A model generated the notes under the pieces. That model was not told where the DNA came from. It did no database searches and was given only the letters and a program-made list of their open reading frames with translations. Below, piece by piece: positions 7,554-15,671 of a stretch of DNA of 64,000 nt (position 1 is the first letter of the stretch; each line of letters opens with the position of its first letter). The DNA is from Kitasatospora viridis. GTDB lineage: Bacteria > Actinomycetota > Actinomycetes > Streptomycetales > Streptomycetaceae. The stretch is taken from assembly GCF_007829815.1 (NCBI RefSeq), contig NZ_VIWT01000002.1, forward strand, positions 713,274 through 777,273, read 5' to 3'. The position numbers were made by a program, and so were the translations under genes.

Positions 7554-8894
7554 ATGACCACCGCCGAGCGCCAACTCCACCTCAACCTGTTCATCCTCGA
7601 CACCGGCCACCACGAGGCGTCCTGGCGGCTGCCGCAGTCCGACCCGCTGGCCCACATCGACCTCGACTACCACCGCAACCTCGCCCGGATCGCCGAGGAG
7701 GCCACCTTCGACTCCGTCTTCCTGGCCGACGCCCCGGCGCTGTGGGGCGACGTGGGCCAGCGGCCGAGCGGCCGGCTGGAGCCGACCCTGCTGCTGGCGG
7801 CGCTGGCCGGCGCGACCAGCCGGATCGGCCTGATCGCCACCGCCTCCACCAGCTACAACGACCCGTACAACCTGGCCCGCCGGTTCAACTCGCTGGACCA
7901 CGTCTCGGGCGGGCGCGCCGGTTGGAACATCGTCACCACCGCCGGTGACGTCGCCGCCCGCAACTTCGGCCTGGACACCCAGCCCGCGCACGCCGAACGG
8001 TACGAGCGCGCCGCCGAGTTCCTGGAGGTGTCGACCCTGCTCTGGGACAGCTGGCAGGACGACGCCGTGGTGGCCGACAAGGAGAGCGGCGTGCACGCGC
8101 TGAACGAGCGGGTGCACCCGATCGGCCACGCCGGCCGCTTCTTCCGGGTCGAGGGCGCGCTGAACGTGCCGCGCTCGCCGCAGGGCCACCCGCTGCTGGT
8201 GCAGGCGGGCTCCAGCGAGGACGGCAAGGACTTCGCCGCCCGCTGGGCGGAGGCGGTCTTCACCGCACAGCCCACGCTGGCCGAGGGGCAGGCCTTCTAC
8301 GCCGACGTGAAGCGGCGCGCGGCCGGCTTCGGCCGCGATCCGGAGCTGGTCAAGGTCCTGCCCGGGATCGTCCCGGTGATCGGCGAGACCGAGGCCGAGG
8401 CACGGGAGTTGGAGGCCGAGCTGGACCGGCTGATCCGTCCCGAGTTCGCCCAGCGACAGCTCGCCGGCCTGCTCGGCCTGGAGCCGGAGCGGCTGCCGCT
8501 GGACGAGCAGCTGCCGGCCGACCTGCCGGACGAGGACGTGATCGAGGGCGCCAAGAGCCGCTACACGCTGATCGTCGAGCTGGCCCGGCGCGAGCGGTTG
8601 ACGGTCCGTCAGCTGATCGCCCGGCTCGGCGGCGGGCGCGGCCACCGCACCTTCGCCGGGACCGCCGAACAGGTGGCCGACACGATCGAGGAGTGGTTCC
8701 ACCACGGCGCGGCCGACGGGTTCAACATCATGCCGGCCGTCCTGCCCTCCGGCCTGGAGGTGTTCGCCCAGCAGGTGGTCCCGATCCTGCGCGAGCGCGG
8801 CCTGTTCCGCACCGAGTACACCGGCAGCACGCTGCGCGAGCACTACGGCCTGCCGCGCCCGGCCGGTCGCCCCGCCGTCGCGGCCGCTGCCTGA
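7554..8894 (+). CDS. FMN-dependent LLM-class monooxygenase (NtaA/SnaA/DszA type)
   Basis: 446 aa, typical for the NtaA/SnaA/DszA/DmoA branch of luciferase-like flavin monooxygenases (about 430-460 aa) and longer than SsuD (about 380). It begins with LNLFILDTGHHEASWR and contains the branch's GGRAGWNIVTTAGDVAARNFG region, which contacts the flavin. Such enzymes use FMNH2 from a partner reductase to oxidise organosulfur or amino-acid-like substrates; within this operon a role in breaking C-S bonds is the likely one. No flavin reductase gene lies nearby. The start has only a weak upstream GGAAC. Confidence 0.88.
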   Translation: MTTAERQLHLNLFILDTGHHEASWRLPQSDPLAHIDLDYHRNLARIAEEATFDSVFLADAPALWGDVGQRPSGRLEPTLLLAALAGATSRIGLIATASTSYNDPYNLARRFNSLDHVSGGRAGWNIVTTAGDVAARNFGLDTQPAHAERYERAAEFLEVSTLLWDSWQDDAVVADKESGVHALNERVHPIGHAGRFFRVEGALNVPRSPQGHPLLVQAGSSEDGKDFAARWAEAVFTAQPTLAEGQAFYADVKRRAAGFGRDPELVKVLPGIVPVIGETEAEARELEAELDRLIRPEFAQRQLAGLLGLEPERLPLDEQLPADLPDEDVIEGAKSRYTLIVELARRERLTVRQLIARLGGGRGHRTFAGTAEQVADTIEEWFHHGAADGFNIMPAVLPSGLEVFAQQVVPILRERGLFRTEYTGSTLREHYGLPRPAGRPAVAAAA

Positions 8895-8935
8895 ACCAGC
8901 CCGCCCCTACCCGTTACCAGTTCAAGGAGACCATC

Positions 8936-9895
8936 ATGACCACCGCCCTCACCGAGCTGCGGCTCACCCCGGTCGCCGGCCGGATCGGCGCGATCGTCGA
9001 CGAGGTGCGCCTCGGCGGCGACCTGCCGGCCGGCACCGTGACCGCGATCGAGGACGCCCTGCACCGGCACAAGGTGCTCTTCTTCCGCGGCCAGCAGCAC
9101 CTGGACGACGCCGGGCACGAGGCCTTCGCCCGCCTGCTCGGCCACCCGGTGGGCCACCCGACCGTGCCCAGCGCCGACGGCCGCTACGTCTTCGAGCTCG
9201 ACGCCACCAAGGGCGTGCGGGCCAACAACTGGCACACCGACGTGACCTTTGTGCCCTCCTACCCGAAGGCGTCGATCCTGCGCGCGCTGGAGCTGCCGCC
9301 GGCCGGCGGCTCCACGGTGTGGGCCAACACGGCCGCCGCCTACCAGGACCTGCCGGCGCCGCTGAAGGTGCTGGCCGACAGCCTGCGGGCGGTGCACACC
9401 AACGACTACGACTACGCGGCGAGCCTGGCGCTGACCCCGGAGCTGGCGGAGAACCAGGAGGTCGCCGAGCTGTTCCGGCAGGTGTTCGTGTCGACCGCGT
9501 TCAAGACCGAGCACCCGGTGGTGCGGGTCCACCCGGTGACCGGCGAACGGAGCCTGCTGCTCGGCGCGTTCGCGCAGCGGATCGTCGGTCTGTCGGGCGC
9601 CGACAGCAGGACGCTGATCGGCCTGTTCCAGCGCTACGTCGAGCGCCTGGAGAACACCGTGCGCTGGGACTGGCAGGTCGGCGACGTGGCGATCTGGGAC
9701 AACCGGGCCACCCAGCACTACGCGGTCAACGACTACGGCGACCAGCCGCGCCTGGTGCGCCGGATCACCCTGGACGGCGACCTGCCGGTCGGCGTGGACG
9801 GCGCGGCGAGCCGCCTGCTGGAGCCGGCTGAGCCGCCCGCGGTGGCGGGCCTGGTCCCGGCGGAGCAGCTCGAAGCGGGCCTGCGCGGGAACTGA
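8936..9895 (+). CDS. tauD: TauD/TfdA-family dioxygenase (second copy)
   Basis: 319 aa. The iron ligands H100-x-D102 (NWHTDVTF) and H261 (DNRATQHYAVNDYGD) and the following Arg-rich stretch (R272-R276) are intact; this copy is closer to classical taurine or alkylsulfatase dioxygenases than the first. AAGGAGA precedes the ATG. The last gene of the operon, it ends just before a strong terminator. Its final codons and stop are part of a threefold tandem repeat, suggesting local duplication at the 3' end. Confidence 0.92.
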   Translation: MTTALTELRLTPVAGRIGAIVDEVRLGGDLPAGTVTAIEDALHRHKVLFFRGQQHLDDAGHEAFARLLGHPVGHPTVPSADGRYVFELDATKGVRANNWHTDVTFVPSYPKASILRALELPPAGGSTVWANTAAAYQDLPAPLKVLADSLRAVHTNDYDYAASLALTPELAENQEVAELFRQVFVSTAFKTEHPVVRVHPVTGERSLLLGAFAQRIVGLSGADSRTLIGLFQRYVERLENTVRWDWQVGDVAIWDNRATQHYAVNDYGDQPRLVRRITLDGDLPVGVDGAASRLLEPAEPPAVAGLVPAEQLEAGLRGN

Positions 9896-9958
9896 GCGCG
9901 AGTCGGGCCTGCGGGAACTGAGCGCGAGTCGAGCCTGGGCGGGAACTGAGTGCGAATC
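9877..9958. repeat. Threefold repeat of the tauD 3' end
   Basis: Three imperfect copies (28, 26 and 28 bp) of a unit around GGGAACTGAGCGCGAGTC. The first contains the last codons and stop of the dioxygenase gene; each further copy repeats the stop. The copies differ by small indels and substitutions, so the duplication is not recent. Confidence 0.85.
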
Positions 9959-9963
9959 AGGAC

Positions 9964-9998
9964 GGGCCACGGCTGCTGACGCCGAGCAGCCGTGGCCC
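9964..9998 (+). terminator. Strong intrinsic terminator of the sulfonate operon
   Basis: A perfect 14-bp stem, GGGCCACGGCTGCT pairing with AGCAGCCGTGGCCC, around a 7-nt loop. There is no U-run, as is usual for high-GC actinobacterial terminators. It isolates the operon from the enzyme gene downstream. Confidence 0.88.
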
Positions 9999-10136
9999 GG
10001 CCCGCACCCGGAGGCCCCCTTGCCCGCCCCCGCCACCGGTGATCAGCTGGATGATGTTGTGCTCCGAGCTGGTGCTATGTCACATTGTCACTGGCTCAAG
10101 CTCTTGATCCAGGGTCAGCTACGGAGGTGGACTTCG

Positions 10137-12488
10137 ATGGTTCCGCACACCGCACCGCTCGGTACCGAGGCCGGGTGGCCGGACCGCCCGGCGGTGCCCG
10201 CGCCGCCCGGCGCGCTCGCCGCCGTCGAGCGGCGGGTGCTGTGGCTGTCCACCGCGATCATCGACCACGCCAACCGGGTGCGGCCGAACCCCACGGGCCT
10301 CAAGGTCGGCGGGCACCAGGCCTCCTGCGCCTCGATGGCCTCGATCATGACGGCCCTGTGGTTCCACACCCTCTCCGCCGAGGACCGGGTCTCGGTCAAG
10401 CCCCACGCCTCGCCGGTACTGCACGCCATCAACCACCTGCTGGGCGAGCTGGACGCCGCCAAGCTGACCACCCTGCGCGCCTTCGGCGGCCTGCAGAGCT
10501 ACCCGAGCCGGTCCAAGGACCCCGACCCGGTCGACTACTCGACCGGATCGGTCGGCATCGGTGCCACCGCCCCCGTCTGGGGTGCGATCGCCCGGCGCTA
10601 CGTGGACGGCCGGTTCGGCGGGGCCGGCACCGGCCGCCAGTACTCGCTGATCGGCGACGCGGAACTCGACGAGGGCGCGGTCTGGGAGGCCGTGCAGGAT
10701 CCGATGGTGCCGGGCCTCGGCGAGCTCGTCTGGATCGTCGACCTGAACCGGCAGTCCCTGGACCGGGTGGTGCCGGGCATCGCCGCCGACCGCCTGCAGG
10801 GCATGTTCGCGGCCGCCGGCTGGCAGGTGCTCACCCTCAAGTACGGGCGCCTGCTGGAGGAACTGTTCACCCGGCCCGGCGGATCCGCCCTGCGCACCCG
10901 CATCGACGCCATGGGCAACCCCGAGTACCAGCGCCTGCTGCGCTGCACCGCCGAGCAGCTGCGCGAGCGCCTGCCCGGCACGGGCTCCACGGCCGGCCCG
11001 ATCGCCGACCTGATCGCGGGGCTCGACGACGCCACGCTGCTCGCCGCCGTGCGCAACCTCGGCGGCCACGACCTCGGCGTGCTGCTGGACGCCTACGACG
11101 CGATCGACGACACCCGCCCGACCGTCATCTTCGCCTACACCGTCAAGGGCCACGGCCTGCCCACCGAGGGCCACCCGCAGAACCACTCCTCGCTTCTGAC
11201 CGAGCGTCAGATGCGGGACCTGGCCGCCGAGCTGGGCGCCGACCTCGACCACCCGTGGGCCGGCTTCGGCGAGGGCACCGCCGAGCGCGCCCTCACCGCG
11301 GCGGCCGCCGAACGCCTGCGCCGGCCCCGGCACGAGCCGCAGCGCCCGCCGGCCGTCCCCGCCGACCTCGCCCGCCCCGCCCCCGGCGGCACCGGCACCA
11401 CCCAGCAGGCCCTGGGCCGGACCCTGCTCGACCTCACCCGGCAGGCACCCGAAGCGGCCGGCCGGATCGTCACCGTCAGCCCCGACGTCAGCTCCAGCAC
11501 CAACCTCGGCGGCTGGCTCAACAAGGTCGGCGTGTGGTCGCCCGCGGAACAGACCGACTGGTTCGCCGACGACGCCGAGACCATCCTGCACTGGCGCGAG
11601 CGGCCCACCGGCCAGCACCTCGAACTCGGCATCGCCGAAACCAACTTGGTCGGCCTGCTCGGCGAGCTCGGCACCACCTGGAGTCGCTGGGGCCAGCCGC
11701 TGCTGCCGATCGGCGTGGTCTACGACCCGTTCGTCAACCGGGCGTTGGAGCCGTGGTCGTTCGGCATCTACGCCGGCGGCCAGTCCGTCCTGGTCGGCAC
11801 CCCCTCGGGCGTCACCCTGGCACCGGAGGGCGGGGCGCACCAGTCGATCACCACGCCCTCGCTCGGCATCGAGCAGCCCGGCTGCCTCAGCTACGAGCCC
11901 GCCTTCGCCCTGGACACCGAGTGGTGCCTGCTCGCCGCCCTCGGCAACCTCGGCAAGCCGGACGGCAGTTCGGCCTACCTGCGGCTGTCGACCCGCCCCG
12001 TCGACCAGACCCTCGCGGCCGTCCCGACCGACCCGGCCGCCCGCGAACGCCGCCGCCGACAGGTGGTCGCCGGCGCCTACGTGCTCCGGCGCGCCGACCG
12101 GCCCGTGGTCACGCTCGCGGCGATGGGCGCCATGGTCACCGAGGCCCTGGCCGCCGCCGACCGGCTCGCCGCCCTCGGCCACGGCGCCGACGTCGTCTGC
12201 GTCACCAGCCCCGACCTGCTCTTCCGCGCCCTCCAGGCCCGCCGCGGCCTCGCCACCGACCCCGAGTGGATCCTCGCCCAGGCCTTCCCCGCCGACCGCG
12301 CCGCCCCACTGGTCACCGTCCTGGACGGCCACCCGCACACCCTCGCCTTCCTGGCCACCGTCAACAACGTCCCCACCACCGCCCTCGGCGTCACCCGCTT
12401 CGGCCAGTCCGGCGGCCTGGACGAGGTCTACCGCCACCACGGCATCGACACGGACGCCATCGTCGCCGCGGCGCTGGACCTGGTCTGA
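10137..12488 (+). CDS. Thiamine-diphosphate E1/transketolase-like protein
   Basis: 783 aa. The N-terminal half has a thiamine diphosphate/Mg2+ motif, GDAELDEG (173-180) followed by N204, resembling the GDGEMDE...N motif of homodimeric pyruvate dehydrogenase E1 (AceE). The C-terminal half has a transketolase pyrimidine-binding region (ETNLVGLLGELG) and a TK C-terminal domain. It is shorter than AceE (about 890-920 aa) and no E2 or E3 gene is nearby, so the true reaction is open: 2-oxo-acid decarboxylation, or a transketolase/DXS-like step. GGAGG lies nine bases before the chosen ATG. It appears to be a single-gene unit. Confidence 0.75.
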   Translation: MVPHTAPLGTEAGWPDRPAVPAPPGALAAVERRVLWLSTAIIDHANRVRPNPTGLKVGGHQASCASMASIMTALWFHTLSAEDRVSVKPHASPVLHAINHLLGELDAAKLTTLRAFGGLQSYPSRSKDPDPVDYSTGSVGIGATAPVWGAIARRYVDGRFGGAGTGRQYSLIGDAELDEGAVWEAVQDPMVPGLGELVWIVDLNRQSLDRVVPGIAADRLQGMFAAAGWQVLTLKYGRLLEELFTRPGGSALRTRIDAMGNPEYQRLLRCTAEQLRERLPGTGSTAGPIADLIAGLDDATLLAAVRNLGGHDLGVLLDAYDAIDDTRPTVIFAYTVKGHGLPTEGHPQNHSSLLTERQMRDLAAELGADLDHPWAGFGEGTAERALTAAAAERLRRPRHEPQRPPAVPADLARPAPGGTGTTQQALGRTLLDLTRQAPEAAGRIVTVSPDVSSSTNLGGWLNKVGVWSPAEQTDWFADDAETILHWRERPTGQHLELGIAETNLVGLLGELGTTWSRWGQPLLPIGVVYDPFVNRALEPWSFGIYAGGQSVLVGTPSGVTLAPEGGAHQSITTPSLGIEQPGCLSYEPAFALDTEWCLLAALGNLGKPDGSSAYLRLSTRPVDQTLAAVPTDPAARERRRRQVVAGAYVLRRADRPVVTLAAMGAMVTEALAAADRLAALGHGADVVCVTSPDLLFRALQARRGLATDPEWILAQAFPADRAAPLVTVLDGHPHTLAFLATVNNVPTTALGVTRFGQSGGLDEVYRHHGIDTDAIVAAALDLV

Positions 12489-12652
12489 CGTGGTGCCCTG
12501 GCCAGCTGGCTCAGGGCACCACCGGCAGCGCCTGCAGCCCGCGCTGGCGGTTCGGCCGAGGAGTCCTCGAAACCACTGACCCAACCCAGGCACTTCCGCC
12601 CAGGCCCCGGCGCACCTCGCGCCGAGGCCTGAGCCCTGCCCGCTGGGCCACC

Positions 12653-13111
12653 CTGCTACCCACCCTCACCGGCCGTGGCGTCCTGCGCGTCCACCTCTAC
12701 GGCGCCCGCGAGCGGCGCCCCGAGGCATGCAGCCCGTGCGCGCCCACCTTCGGCGTCTTCGCCGAAAAGCCGGCCGGCGAGGGCTTGGCGTTCCTGCAGT
12801 CCCGGATCGGCAGCGTCGGCCCTGTGCTGACCGCAGTGCGTGACGACCGGGTGGTGGGCGCCGTCGGACCCGTGGAGACCATGCCCGACCCGATCGGCAG
12901 GGCCCGCCTGCTGCCGCAGTACTTCGGCGTCGTGCCCGAGTGCCGAGGCCTGGACCTCGGACGCCTGCTGTGGCGCGCGGCCATGCACTGGGGCTACGCC
13001 AACGGCGCCGACCACCAACTCCTGCAGACCACCGCCGGCGGCGTCTCCGACCGGCTCTGCCAGGCCGAAGGACTGACCGGCCTCGGCTTCGCCTGCACCA
13101 CCACGGTCTGA
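12653..13111 (+). pseudogene. GNAT-like acetyltransferase remnant lacking a usable start
   Basis: The frame encodes a GNAT-like C-terminal half: the acetyl-CoA motif region VVPECRGLDLGRLLW followed by a helix and a small terminal strand. Reading back in this frame no ATG or GTG occurs until codons well inside the conserved part, and the frame stays open into the preceding gene's shadow, so the true N-terminus appears to be lost. It could be expressed from CTG, but I favour a decayed gene. It has no ribosome binding site that I can find. Confidence 0.45.
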
Positions 13112-13365
13112 CCCTGCCGGACACTCCCGGCTCGACCTGCCACCTCGGCAAGCAGCGTCGCCTGACCGCCGCTCCACCAAGATCATCTCGTGGCGGCTTC
13201 TGGGCTCACGGTGGTTAGACCCCCTGAGCCCCGCGAGTTCGCGAAAACTGAAGCGCTTTCAGCAGGTTGTCTGCGACGTTCACGATGGACAGGGACACGG
13301 CCTGTGGCGGAGTTCGTGCCCGGCTCGTGCGCGCCGGCGTGATGAACCACCGAGCCGGGCTGGGC

Positions 13366-13908
13366 TCAGTCCCACCAGCCGCTACCGGCCTGCCAGCGCT
13401 GGACCCATTCGACGAAGCCGATGGCTTCGGGGCCTGGGTAGGGGTAGGCGCCGACCTCCGAGACAAGCCAGATCTTCCCGCGCTGCGGCCCGGTGGTCAC
13501 CAGGAGCCAGTAGGAGAGCTCGTCGTCTGTGCCCAGGACGATGGACCCGTGGTTGTAGACGTCGACTGTGCGCTGGTCGAAGTCGGTTGCGGTGACCTCC
13601 TCGTCCTCCCAGGGCCAGGCCTGTTCGAGCGGGAAGGCGGTTGCGGGGTCGCGGTCCCCTTGGTCGGGCCAGCCTGGAGGGAGCCAGCCGAGCGGAAGGA
13701 GACCGCCGTCCTCGGGCGGGCCGTAGGAGGAGCCGTTGGTGATGTGCGTGATGAAGCTCCGATAGGGCTCCGGCAACCGGACGCCGTGCTCGTCCTCCCA
13801 GACCGCAACGTCTTCCTCTCCCAGGGGCGGTTCGCGCCATTCGACTGGGAAAGCAGCCTGGAGGACATCCAGGTCCCTAGCAGGGGGTTCGTCATCGAAG
13901 GCGTCCAT
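13366..13908 (-). CDS. SMI1/KNR4-family protein
   Basis: 180 aa. The SMI1/KNR4 (SUKH) fold is indicated by VAVWEDEHGVRLPEPYRSFI, the acidic NGSSYGPPEDGGLLPL segment and the C-terminal strand GAYPYPGPEAIGFVEWVQRW. SUKH proteins are often toxin immunity proteins, but no polymorphic toxin gene is adjacent. The frame continues upstream for 99 codons into cytochrome P450 sequence, so the intact gene product may be this domain alone (ATG used here) or a chimera begun at the GTG further up. The ribosome binding site at the internal ATG is weak. Confidence 0.75.
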   Translation of the reverse strand: MDAFDDEPPARDLDVLQAAFPVEWREPPLGEEDVAVWEDEHGVRLPEPYRSFITHITNGSSYGPPEDGGLLPLGWLPPGWPDQGDRDPATAFPLEQAWPWEDEEVTATDFDQRTVDVYNHGSIVLGTDDELSYWLLVTTGPQRGKIWLVSEVGAYPYPGPEAIGFVEWVQRWQAGSGWWD

Positions 13909-13989
13909 GGCACCACTGATATCAGGTGCCTCTGTCGAGGGCTTCACTCGGTCTGTCGATCTGCGTTTGTGGTTGTGGCTGTGCCTGCC

Positions 13990-14405
13990 CGAGTTCAGGT
14001 TGGTGGTGGTCTCATGGCCGGCGATGAGCAGGAGCGCCGCGAGCGAGACGAGCTCGTGCCCGGTAAGCCGCTCCTCGCCCGGGGGCTGCTCGCCGTGGCG
14101 GACCCGGACCAGCTCGGTGAGCAGACCGTCGTCGGGCGAGCGGTGCTTGACGGCGACGAGCTCGCCCAGGTAGCCGGCCAGCTCGTGTGACGCGGCGTCG
14201 ATCACGGCGGGCCGCCCGGCCGCCCGGTGTCCTTCGACAGCCGGGGGTCGGTGAACGCCTCCCGCGCCTCGGCGTCCCCCGTCACCAGGAAGCCGCCCCG
14301 CTCACCGGGGAGCCGCTGCAGGGGCGCCGCGTCGCGCAGCGCGGCGTAGGCGGGGTAGGGATCGCGCAGGAACTCGGGGCCCTGGTGCTGACGGTTCATC
14401 GGCAT
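13990..14405 (-). pseudogene. Cytochrome P450 remnant with internal deletion
   Basis: Two P450 pieces are joined. The first (67 codons from the ATG at 14405) has the N-terminal RDPYPAYAALRDAAPL region and ends with GDAEAREAFTDPRLSKD. The second begins at an overlapping GTG and encodes the H helix to the I helix, with the oxygen-activation motif AGHETTTN. Roughly 150 residues between them and all of the C-terminus, including ExxR and the heme-Cys loop, are missing, so no P450 activity is possible. The second piece reads in frame into the SMI1 gene, which marks the 3' deletion end point. Confidence 0.85.
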
Positions 14406-14418
14406 CGGCACGCACCCA

Positions 14419-14460
14419 GTGTCCCCGCGCGGTGTCCCCACTCGCTGGGGACGGTGTCCC
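14419..14460. promoter_or_regulatory. Repeated GTGTCCC boxes with a 7-bp inverted repeat
   Basis: Three copies of GTGTCCC(C) occur at 14419, 14432 and 14454. The middle one forms a perfect inverted repeat, GTCCCCA-CTCGC-TGGGGAC (14434-14452). The site is just upstream of the P450 remnant and looks like an operator left from the intact gene. Confidence 0.45.
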
Positions 14461-14657
14461 AACACGCAGCTCAGGCGGGTGGAGCGGGGGACGGCGTCGC
14501 CGGTGCGGCGGTGGGCATTGGCCGGGCGGGCCGGGCAGCGCAGGATCGGTGCCAACGGGGGCACGGAGCGATCACCCACGGCGGAGTGGGATCGCGCTGA
14601 CCGTGCATCAGGAACGCCCTGCCCCCTCGGGGTGGGGCGTCGACAGACGAGGGAAAC

Positions 14658-15602
14658 ATGAAGCTGCACTACAAGTTCCGGCAGGTACTGTTCACCGCGG
14701 CGGCGTTGGTGATCGGCGGCGTCCTGGTGGCCGGCCCGGCCACCGCGGCGGACCTGCCCACGGGGGACAGCACCGCGACCACGCCGCAGACGCTGCCGAT
14801 CGCGGCCTCGGCGGCGGACGGCTCGGCGGCGAAGTTCTCGACCTTCGCCGAGCTCTCGCCGGGCGGCAACAACGTCAACCTGTGGGCCGGGAACCAGTCC
14901 TGGATGCGGATCGGCGGCCCGGCCACCGGGATCTTCGCCCAGGACGGCATCCTGTTCGACGCCGCTCCGCACACCGGCGAGGTCTCGTACTACTCCGGGA
15001 GCCTGCACACGTGGGTTCCGGTCGGCGGCCCGGTCGCGCAGCTCGCCGTGGACGGGCAGGGACACCTCTTCGCGCTCACCCCCAACCGGGACGCGGTGCT
15101 GGAGTGGCAGAGCGGCACCAAGTGGGTCAAGATCGGCGGCCCGGCCACCTCGATCACCGGCGGCTCGGCGGGCCTGCTGGTCAGCACACCGGGCACCGGC
15201 GGCGTGGTGCGCTACGCCGGCAGCGGGTGGACCTGGATCGGAGGGCCCGGCGCCGAGTTCACCGAGGACAGCACCGGCCACGTCTACGGCCTCAACCCCG
15301 CCCGCACCGCCGTGACGGAGTGGACCGGCGGCACCGGCTGGAAGACGATCGGCGGCCCCGCCACCTCCATCACCGGCGGCACGGCGGGCCTGGTGGCCAC
15401 CGCCCCCGGCAGCGGCGACCTGGTGCGCTACACCGGCAGCGGGTGGACCAAGATCGGCGGACCCGCCGCGCAGATCGCCGAGACCGGCGACGGCTGGGTG
15501 GTCGCGCTCACCCCGAACAAGAGCGCCGTGGTCGGCTGGAAGCCGGGCATGACCTCCTGGGCGAAGCTCGGCGGTCCGGCCGAGCAGATCGCCGCCTCCT
15601 GA
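14658..15602 (+). CDS. Secreted tectonin-like beta-propeller protein
   Basis: 314 aa. A Sec signal peptide (residues 1 to about 31, with hydrophobic core LFTAAALVIGGVLVAG and ATA-A cleavage site) is followed by seven repeats of about 35-38 residues, each centred on W-x-x-(I/V/L)-GGP; the Trp residues are at 82, 119, 156, 191, 228, 263 and 301. This periodicity resembles tectonin/tachylectin propellers, which bind sugars. GAGGG precedes the ATG. The gene stands alone and ends in a strong terminator. Carbohydrate binding is inferred from repeat form only; no catalytic motif is visible. Confidence 0.75.
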   Translation: MKLHYKFRQVLFTAAALVIGGVLVAGPATAADLPTGDSTATTPQTLPIAASAADGSAAKFSTFAELSPGGNNVNLWAGNQSWMRIGGPATGIFAQDGILFDAAPHTGEVSYYSGSLHTWVPVGGPVAQLAVDGQGHLFALTPNRDAVLEWQSGTKWVKIGGPATSITGGSAGLLVSTPGTGGVVRYAGSGWTWIGGPGAEFTEDSTGHVYGLNPARTAVTEWTGGTGWKTIGGPATSITGGTAGLVATAPGSGDLVRYTGSGWTKIGGPAAQIAETGDGWVVALTPNKSAVVGWKPGMTSWAKLGGPAEQIAAS

Positions 15603-15606
15603 CCGA

Positions 15607-15649
15607 CCGGCGCCGCGGGCCCCCACGGGGGTGGGGTCCGCGGCGCCGG
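15607..15649. terminator. Bidirectional terminator hairpin
   Basis: CCGGCGCCGCGGGCCCCCAC pairs with GTGGGGTCCGCGGCGCCGG around GGGG, with one wobble and one bulge. It lies between two convergent genes and can serve both. Confidence 0.85.
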
Positions 15650-15671
15650 TGACCCGGGCGGGCGGCCGGGC

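Noticed and set aside
9877..9958. CRISPR-like array
   Set aside because: Three contiguous degenerate copies without spacers; a tandem duplication of a gene end.
10119..12593. 824-codon minus-strand ORF opposite the E1-like gene
   Set aside because: Composition (Gly/Val/Gln/Glu/Arg-rich, no domains) is that of a high-GC antisense shadow; the plus-strand gene has motifs and a ribosome binding site.
10137..14405. Natural-product biosynthetic cluster suggested by the E1-like enzyme, acetyltransferase and P450
   Set aside because: The P450 and acetyltransferase are remnants and no core biosynthetic enzyme is present.
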